Part shown: positions 1-5,500 of the stretch, one piece after another
Layout: each line of letters opens with the position of its first letter
How positions within the stretch are numbered: position 1 is the stretch's first letter
Assembly (NCBI GenBank): GCA_023398345.1
Contig: JAEWSK010000141.1
Coordinates: forward strand, 1 to 6,199
Direction: 5' to 3'
DNA length: 6,199 bases
Source: Armatimonadota bacterium
Lineage (GTDB): Bacteria; Armatimonadota; UBA5829
The notes under the pieces: generated by a model
The model's database searches: none
What the model was told of the DNA's origin: nothing
Seen by the model: only the letters and a program-made list of their open reading frames with translations
Made by a program: the position numbers and the translations under genes

Positions 1-73
1 CAAACATCGCTGCAGCTATTACAATCAAGACCGTGCTGGCTTTTTGTGTGGGCTTAAGATTGACCGGAGCCAT
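1..73 (-). CDS. pilO: PilO-like pilus assembly protein, N-terminal 24 codons only
   Basis: Only the first 24 codons lie in the window and the rest runs off the left edge. The peptide starts MAPVNLKPTQKAS and goes straight into a hydrophobic run (TVLIVIAAAMF), which fits a short cytoplasmic tail followed by the single membrane helix of PilO. PilO normally forms an inner-membrane dimer with PilN that links the cytoplasmic and outer-membrane parts of a type IV pilus machine. The ATG overlaps the last 20 bases of pilN. It has its own purine-rich site, AAAGGGGGG, 7 bases upstream inside pilN, so translation is probably coupled. The name rests on gene order (pilM, pilN, then this) and the N-terminal layout, not on visible family motifs. 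Confidence 0.7.
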   Translation of the reverse strand, partial: MAPVNLKPTQKASTVLIVIAAAMF

Positions 74-659
74 TTGTCGTCCCCCCTTTCGATTCATCTT
101 TTTCGTTGCCGACAAAGCTCGCGCCAATCTCAAACTCGAACGCCTTCACGTTATCCATCGTGCTCTTTTGGGTGTAGTGGAGATCGACGCTCCTGAAATC
201 AGGGTTGCCCTGAAGCCTCATCATTGTCTCGCCGACTTTCGCCTGCTCTGAGGCGACTCCGTTGACATTTAGCACTAAGTCCTTTGTATGTGGATCAGTT
301 GTCGTGGACAGGCGAGTCAGCCATGTCGATGTCGGTATGGATTGAGTCAGGCGGTCCAGCGTGTTATACCAGCGCATGGTGCCTGTTTTTGCCTGGTTGA
401 GCACATCGACCTTAGGCTTGAGCTCGGCTGTCTTTTTGTCCAAGTTCTTAACGCTCTTGATGCTTGGCGCAAGCGTCTGCATTTGGGCGTTGAGTTCGGC
501 AATTGAGGCGCGTGTAGTCAATGTCTTCATAAAAACCCATCCGCCCAGGGCTACTACAAAAACCAACTCCGCCAAAATTACCACTACCAATCGCCGCATC
601 GCTTGTTCGAGGCGGCGCTTTTCGGCGCGTCTCGGAGCGATCATATTGATGGAAGGCAT
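54..659 (-). CDS. pilN: PilN-like type IV pilus inner-membrane assembly protein
   Basis: This 201-residue protein has the PilN plan. A short cytoplasmic N-terminus with the motif INMIAPRRAEKRR (residues 4-16) corresponds to the INLLPxRxxxR segment with which PilN inserts into a groove of PilM. A single membrane helix follows at about residues 24-44, with an unusual acidic residue, Glu31, inside it. A charged, heptad-like stretch (about 47-85) and a compact periplasmic domain containing a WLTRLS segment complete it. Length is typical of the family. The ATG at 659 is supported by AAGGAGAGGAG 8 bases upstream (668-678); the next in-frame stop upstream is at 684-686, with no better start between. 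It lies 71 bases after pilM and overlaps the next gene by 20 bases, so the three genes are likely one operon. A type II secretion GspL-type role is less likely because PilM is a separate gene. Confidence 0.9.
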   Translation of the reverse strand: MPSINMIAPRRAEKRRLEQAMRRLVVVILAELVFVVALGGWVFMKTLTTRASIAELNAQMQTLAPSIKSVKNLDKKTAELKPKVDVLNQAKTGTMRWYNTLDRLTQSIPTSTWLTRLSTTTDPHTKDLVLNVNGVASEQAKVGETMMRLQGNPDFRSVDLHYTQKSTMDNVKAFEFEIGASFVGNEKDESKGGTTNGSGQS

Positions 660-730
660 CAGTAAATCTCCTCTCCTTTTTCGTCAATGCCGGCAGTAAA
701 AATTGAAAAATTCGGATTCATACTCACCGT

Positions 731-1855
731 CTAGGCCGCTGTTTTTGCGCTGCTCTCAGGGATCAGCTCCTTGAGGGCCAGTCCGGTACAGACAGCGAGC
801 ACTGCTCCGTGTTCGTCGATAAACTGCTGAGAAACATTGCCGGTTTCTATGGCAGTCTGCTTAAAAACTCCGGCAACCTCGACGGGAGTGCTGAGCTTGG
901 CCGATATATATGCGTCTAGGCCCGGCATTCGTGCAGTTCCACCCGTGAGCACGACTTTGCTCACCTGCGCATCCGCACTGCCTTCGGGAAATTGCGACTG
1001 GTAAAAGTGGATAGAGCGGCGAATTTCGCGAATCAGCTCGTCCATCAAAGGTTGAACTACTCGCCAGCTTTTGTTGTCAGGCTCGGTAGAGCTAATTTGA
1101 TCTATAGGAGATTGGGAGGTCATCGCCAGCTTGGAAATCTCGGCCTCCTCGAATGTGCCGCCCGTGAGAGACTTTATCGCATTGGTGAAGCTGTCGCCTG
1201 CAATTGGTATGTTGCGGGTAAGGGCGAACTCGCCTCGACTGACAATGTCAACGTCGGTGTGGCTTGCGCCAATATCAATTAAAGCAATAGTAGAGTTGAG
1301 ATATTCATCCGTTGCATTGAACTCTACTAGAGATCGGATAAGCGCAAATGATTCGACGTCTATTACCAGCGGCTCAAGACCTGCCGATTCCAGCACACTC
1401 ACGCGGCTGTCGATCATATCGCGCGGGGCCGCTACGAGCATTACATTCATCTGAGTAGAATCTTCGGCGTCACCGAGTATTTCGAACTCGACTACGCTGT
1501 CTTCCATTGAAGATGAAATGTACCTGCTGGCCTCATATTTGATCGACTTGCGTAGTGACGATTCAGCCATCTTTGGAAACTGCACCTGGCGAACTATCAC
1601 CTGCGAGCCCGATATTGCGCACACAGCGCTGGTGGCCTTAATTCCGGCGTCGCGCAGCATAGTGCGAATTTCCTGTGCGACATCGATGATATTGATGACA
1701 CTACCGTCCTTAATAGCTTCCCTTGGGGTCGGTGCGACGGCCGCATTTGCGAGCACCCAGCCGGACGAGGTTGGTTCGATCTCGACCGCCTTTATGCAAC
1801 TCGATCCAATGTCGATGCCGACAGTAGTTTGATTACCGAAAAACGAACTCAGCAC
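731..1855 (-). CDS. pilM: PilM, actin-like cytoplasmic ATPase-fold protein of type IV pilus assembly
   Basis: The 374-residue product has the actin/FtsA-fold nucleotide-binding motifs in order: phosphate-1 VGIDIGSSCIKAVEI (12-26), phosphate-2 ALIDIGASHTDV (191-202) and the adenosine motif VVLTGGTARMPGL (301-313). The family-typical FPKM block at 93-96, followed by YEASRYI, and a C-terminal GLALKE (358-363) are also present. PilM normally sits on the cytoplasmic face, binds ATP and recruits PilN through PilN's N-terminal motif, which is intact in the next gene. Length is close to the usual 350-375. The start is GTG at 1855, placed by a near-perfect AGGAGG 9 bases upstream (1865-1870). It is the first gene of the operon. 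Upstream lies a long leader with a possible attenuator hairpin. No motif is missing, so it looks functional. Confidence 0.96.
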   Translation of the reverse strand: MLSSFFGNQTTVGIDIGSSCIKAVEIEPTSSGWVLANAAVAPTPREAIKDGSVINIIDVAQEIRTMLRDAGIKATSAVCAISGSQVIVRQVQFPKMAESSLRKSIKYEASRYISSSMEDSVVEFEILGDAEDSTQMNVMLVAAPRDMIDSRVSVLESAGLEPLVIDVESFALIRSLVEFNATDEYLNSTIALIDIGASHTDVDIVSRGEFALTRNIPIAGDSFTNAIKSLTGGTFEEAEISKLAMTSQSPIDQISSTEPDNKSWRVVQPLMDELIREIRRSIHFYQSQFPEGSADAQVSKVVLTGGTARMPGLDAYISAKLSTPVEVAGVFKQTAIETGNVSQQFIDEHGAVLAVCTGLALKELIPESSAKTAA

Positions 1856-1886
1856 GTCCTCTTACCTCCTCGGATTTGCGAGCAAC

Positions 1887-1918
1887 AAAAAACGATAGGC
1901 CAGTAAATGATCTGCCTA
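1887..1918 (-). terminator. Terminator-like hairpin with T-run in the pilM leader (candidate attenuator)
   Basis: Read on the minus strand, TAGGCAG (1918-1912) can pair with CTGGCCTA (1903-1896), leaving one bulged G and an 8-base loop. After TCG comes a run of six T's (1892-1887). The T-run ends 31 bases before the GTG of pilM. No minus-strand gene lies upstream for this to end, so if it works it would act inside the pilM leader as an attenuator. The three-base spacer before the T-run and the bulge weaken the case. It could also be a chance hairpin. Confidence 0.4.
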
Positions 1919-1939
1919 CTTTATGGATTATCGTCATTT

Positions 1940-1961
1940 ACAGCCCCAGCTTTAGCTCTGT
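1940..1961 (-). promoter_or_regulatory. Second potential stem-loop in the pilM leader
   Basis: On the minus strand ACAG-AGC pairs with GCT and CTGT around a TAAA tetraloop, leaving GGGG as a one-sided bulge. It gives a 22-base hairpin ending 21 bases upstream of the terminator-like hairpin. I tried to match the leader to known riboswitch cores, in particular the cyclic-di-GMP type I class often found before pilus genes, and could not. The rest of 1862-2106 contains no gene I can recognise and no convincing minus-strand promoter. Confidence 0.25.
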
Positions 1962-2059
1962 TTTGCTTAATGTTTAAATAACAGTAAGATTTATTGGTAA
2001 GTGTGGAATAACCGGCGGACAAAAACAGGGGAATGCCGAGGCATGGATGCAAGATGCGA

Positions 2060-2065
2060 TATAAT
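2060..2065 (+). promoter_or_regulatory. Perfect TATAAT box upstream of the HAD gene remnant
   Basis: TATAAT lies 41 bases before the TTG start of the broken HAD gene and is probably its old -10 element. There is no recognisable -35 at the right distance. Instead the -35 zone is occupied by the short perfect inverted repeat ATGCCGAGGCAT (2033-2044), which could be an operator. Weak evidence on its own. Confidence 0.3.
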
Positions 2066-2106
2066 TTGGGTGCGGCATTTTTGCGTTGCAAGAAAGGTCT
2101 GCTTAG

Positions 2107-2411
2107 TTGAGTTATGACGCAGTAATCTTCGATTTGTTCGGCACGCTTATCGATAGCGCTTCGCCTGACGGCATAGTCTGCCTGTTTCGTGATCCTGCAA
2201 TTGGACTGGGCGGTGTCGCAAACGAGATCCGTCCTGCTGGGGCAGTCGCGAGTTGACCGGCGCGCTGGCGATGGGAATGCACCCGGTATTGATCCGAGTG
2301 GGCTACGAGAGCCATCTCGATATACATCGGATCGACGCCGTAGAATGGAAAGGTGTTGTGATTTCCGATATCAGCGAGGTGCTGGAAATAGTAAAACCGA
2401 CGATTATTTAA
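2107..2411 (+). pseudogene. Decayed HAD-superfamily hydrolase gene with a large internal deletion
   Basis: Two pieces of one HAD phosphatase-like protein are visible in different frames. From a TTG at 2107, preceded by AGAAAGG (2091-2097), the frame reads SYDAVIFDLFGTLIDS. This contains HAD motif I DxFGTL, although the usual second Asp of DxD is replaced here by Phe, as in many FGTL-type members. That frame ends at TGA 2254-2256. From about 2238, in another frame, the C-terminus reads GSRELTGALAMGMHPVLIRV, matching the end of motif IV (GDGGSxELxGA). It continues to WKGVVISDISEVLEIVKP and a natural stop TAA at 2409. Intact relatives are usually around 200-230 residues, so the cap and core between these ends are gone and the frame is broken. 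Roughly 80 bases between the pieces match neither. It is almost surely non-functional. Confidence 0.8.
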
Positions 2412-2439
2412 TTTAAGTATGTGCGACGAACTTTATCAT

Positions 2440-2463
2440 AAGCAGGCAAATTTGCTTGTTTTT
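2440..2463 (+). terminator. Weak intrinsic terminator after the HAD remnant
   Basis: CAGGC (2443-2447) can pair with GCTTG (2454-2458), including one G-T pair, around an AAATTT loop; flanking A/T may extend the stem by one or two pairs. Five T's follow at 2459-2463. It sits 29 bases after the natural stop of the HAD remnant and before the promoter of the next gene, the expected place for a terminator. The stem is short, so efficiency is doubtful. Confidence 0.45.
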
Positions 2464-2495
2464 GCCATTAACACCCTCCATGACCGCGCCTCTCA

Positions 2496-2525
2496 TTGAC
2501 ATGTATGCTGGCTAGGATGTATACA
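2496..2525 (+). promoter_or_regulatory. Sigma70-type promoter of the giant LRR gene
   Basis: A perfect TTGACA (2496-2501) is followed after 18 bases by TATACA (2520-2525, four of six matches to TATAAT). Transcription would begin near 2532, giving an untranslated leader of about 50 bases. The hexamer ATGTAT occurs three times across this promoter (2501-2506, 2517-2522, 2528-2533) and may mark a regulator site or may be chance in AT-rich sequence. Confidence 0.6.
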
Positions 2526-2564
2526 GAATGTATAGAAGTAATAAAGTCGCTATACCTCATTAGT

Positions 2565-2573
2565 GGAGAAGGA
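2565..2573 (+). promoter_or_regulatory. Ribosome binding site that fixes the TTG start at 2581
   Basis: GGAGAAGGA lies 7 bases before TTG 2581, an ideal spacing. The frame is closed upstream by stops at 2533, 2539 and 2542. The other upstream in-frame start, GTG 2563, overlaps this site. ATG 2608 has no such site and would cut the charged N-terminus off the signal peptide. TTG is therefore preferred. Confidence 0.75.
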
Positions 2574-2580
2574 TAATTAT

Positions 2581-5500
2581 TTGCAGAGACAAAATATTAA
2601 GCTGCCTATGCTTATTGCGGCCGTAGCAATCTGCTTGGCTATATTTCAGGTGGGAACTTGCGCCAATTCGTTGGGCGTTCCAGACGCAGAGTATAGCGCG
2701 CTTGTGGCGCTGTACAATAGCACTGGCGGCGTTAATTGGAACGACGACACAAATTGGCTTACTGAAGATCCGAACTGGTATGGCGTGACGGTCGAAAGCG
2801 ACCATGTAACTGCTGTAAATTTGGAATATAACAACCTGACAGGAAGTATTCCCGCTGAATTGGGCAACCTTGCAAATTTGCAGACACTCGATCTTTGGTG
2901 GAATGAGCTTGCAGGGTCGATTCCCGCTACAATCGGCAATTTAGCGAATTTATATAGCCTGCAACTAGAGGGAAATCGACTCAGCGGGCAGTTGCCAGTC
3001 GAGTTGGGTAGTTTGACGAATTTGGCGTACCTCAGCATCGGCAACAATCAACTGACTGGAAGTATCCCTGCTGAATTGGGCAGCATGACAAATTTGCAGA
3101 CACTCGGTCTTGGGTGGAATCAGTTCACAGGATCAATTCCTTCTACAATCGGCAATTTAGCGAATTTATATAGCCTGCAGTTAGAGGGAAATCAACTTAG
3201 CGGGCAGATACCAGCCGAGTTGGGTGATTTAGCGAATTTGCTGTACCTAGACGTCAGCGACAATCAACTGATTGGAAGCATCCCTGCTGAATTGAGCGGC
3301 ATGGCTAACCTTTCGTGCTTGTATCTCTCACGAAATCAACTCACTGGGCCGATCCCGCCTGAGATCGGCGACATGACATATTTGTGGATGCTCGATCTCG
3401 GCAGCAATGCGCTTGTTGGCGAGATTCCTTCATCAATTACCAACTTGACAGCACTTGGATGGGCCAATTTTAACCACAACGCATTGTCGACCTCAGACTC
3501 TGCTGTCGAATCATTCCTATCGACGAAGGCTTGGTACTGGCAGGACTCCCAGACCGTGCCGCCAACCGATCTTTATGTTCAGAGGGGCAGCAGTTCTGCA
3601 AGACTTTCCTGGACACCGGTCGCGTTTAATTACGAAGACGGCTACTATGAAGTCGGCTACAGCTACACATACGACGGGCCTTATACATTTGACGCAGCAA
3701 ATCGAACGTCCGATAAATGGACGGACAGCATGTGGATCAACGGCCTTGAGCCGGATCAGGCAGTATTTTTTGTTGTGCGCACCGTCACACTGCCGAATAT
3801 TTATAATCAAAACACAGTCATCAGCGCAAACTCCGAACAAGTTGGGGTAAAGCCGACTCAGCAGGGCGGCAAGTCGGTTACTGACGGCTCAGACGTCTAC
3901 TGCGAAGATCTTGTCGTAACAGCAGTGTTTGACGATTGCTGCTATGTCGAAAACGACGCCCGCACATGGGGGATTCGAGTTGAAAGCCCGGATGGAGGCT
4001 ATCCCGATCCGGGAACAATAGTGCAGGCGTTTGGCTATATGTATACAAATGGCGACGGCGAGCGCTGTATTGAAGTCAATGACGGATACGAAATCGGAAC
4101 TGCAAATATTCGTCCTTTGGGAATGACAAACAAGGCGCTTGGCGGCGCAAACTCAGCAGATTATTGGCCGGAAACCGGAGCTGGACAGATGGGCGTGACC
4201 GGAGGAGCCGGACTGAATAATATCGGCCTGCTGGTCAGAACGACTGGCGTCTGCACATATATTGATGAGCATACATTTAATCTTAACGATGGATCCAGCG
4301 CAGACGGGATCACATGTGTGACGCCATCGACGATTTTCATCAACCCCGCTTGGCAGTATGTTGCTGTCACCGGCATCAGCTCTATTCAAAACAACGATGG
4401 AACCTATGCCCGATTGCTGAGGGCGACTAAAGTCGATCCGATCAGCTCCGGCAAGCCCGAGGGTATCACCGGGCGCTGGGAGATGACTTCTACGTCGGGC
4501 GATATGGCCGGTGTGTTCGGCATGCTGCTTATCCAAAATGAAAATTCGGTTGCCGGCAGTGTCCGCGGCATGGAAATCGAAGACGGGCAAATGAACGAAA
4601 ACGCCTTTAGCTGCAGCTTCATGGTCGAGGGCGACGTATATGTAATGATGAATATGACTTGGGATCAGCAGGATACCCTTACAGGGACGCTGACTCAAAC
4701 TGATGGTGAATGGAGCTACGATGCAACATTCCACAGAGTGTCATCTGAACCGATGTCGCCTTATGTCGGGCGACCTCGTATTATATCGGCAAGCTGCAAC
4801 GGCAGTTCGATCGACGTGAAGTGGGACAGGCCGATCAACGGCTGGGACTACGATATCCGCACAAGCGAAGGCCAAAGCATCACCGATTGGTCTTCCAACG
4901 CAAATACATATGATCCAGACACGCATGTATTTCATATGCCGATATTTACCTACACGCCGCTCGTTGCCGGTGAAGTCTATACTGTATACTTGGACGAAGA
5001 AGAGGTAGATTGGCACGATCCTTACGGCGCGGCAGCATGGAATTATGGCGATGACGGCTACAGCTTTGAATTTACATGCCAGGCTCTGCCTACAACGCCA
5101 AATGAAGTATTGGGATACATGACTCCCAACATGCCCGGGTATGTCACAATTTGGGCCGATTGGCCATCTGATGCTTCAAATTTGAAGCTGTATAAAAGTA
5201 ATGACCAGTCCTGCTGGCTCGATACCGGGTTTAGCCCGACTAACCAAGGCGACAAAGGTGAATTTACTTTTGAGTTTTCTTCCGATGCCTACTTCCGCGT
5301 GACTGCCACAAACGGCGATTTAGAGAGCGCCCCGAGCGCAATTGTGCATGCGCGCCTGTCGGAAGTGGAGTTAGGTGGGATTGTCATAAACGCTCCAGCT
5401 GCAAACGCGACGGAAGTTCCGCTTGCTCCGCTTGTCTCATGGCAGCCTGTTTGGACGCAGGGCGTAGATTTTCGGTGCTACGCAATGATAGTTGCTGATG

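Noticed and set aside
1896..1961. Cyclic-di-GMP type I riboswitch before pilM
   Set aside because: The characteristic conserved core and tetraloop-receptor arrangement are not present; only generic hairpins were seen.
1994..2022. Minus-strand pilM promoter TTGTCC, 17 bp, TACCAA
   Set aside because: Spacing is right but the -10 element matches only three of six positions; no better minus-strand candidate was found.
2112..2416. 71-residue minus-strand and 75-residue plus-strand frames in the pilM-LRR gap
   Set aside because: Both are shadows of the HAD remnant, whose real reading frames carry recognisable motifs.
2653..2661. Lipoprotein signal (VGTC before Ala-Asn)
   Set aside because: The residues before Cys27 do not fit a lipobox well; a normal signal peptidase I site after TCA is more likely.
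2646..3047. 133-residue minus-strand open frame with repeated segments
   Set aside because: Its internal repetition is only the mirror of the LRR coding repeats on the plus strand.
2806..3528. CRISPR-like regular repeats
   Set aside because: The 72-bp period is coding, keeps frame and encodes classic LRR units; there are no unique spacers.
4153..4734. 193-residue minus-strand open frame
   Set aside because: It lies wholly inside the giant plus-strand gene, has no recognisable domain or ribosome site, and the opposite frame is a coherent secreted protein.
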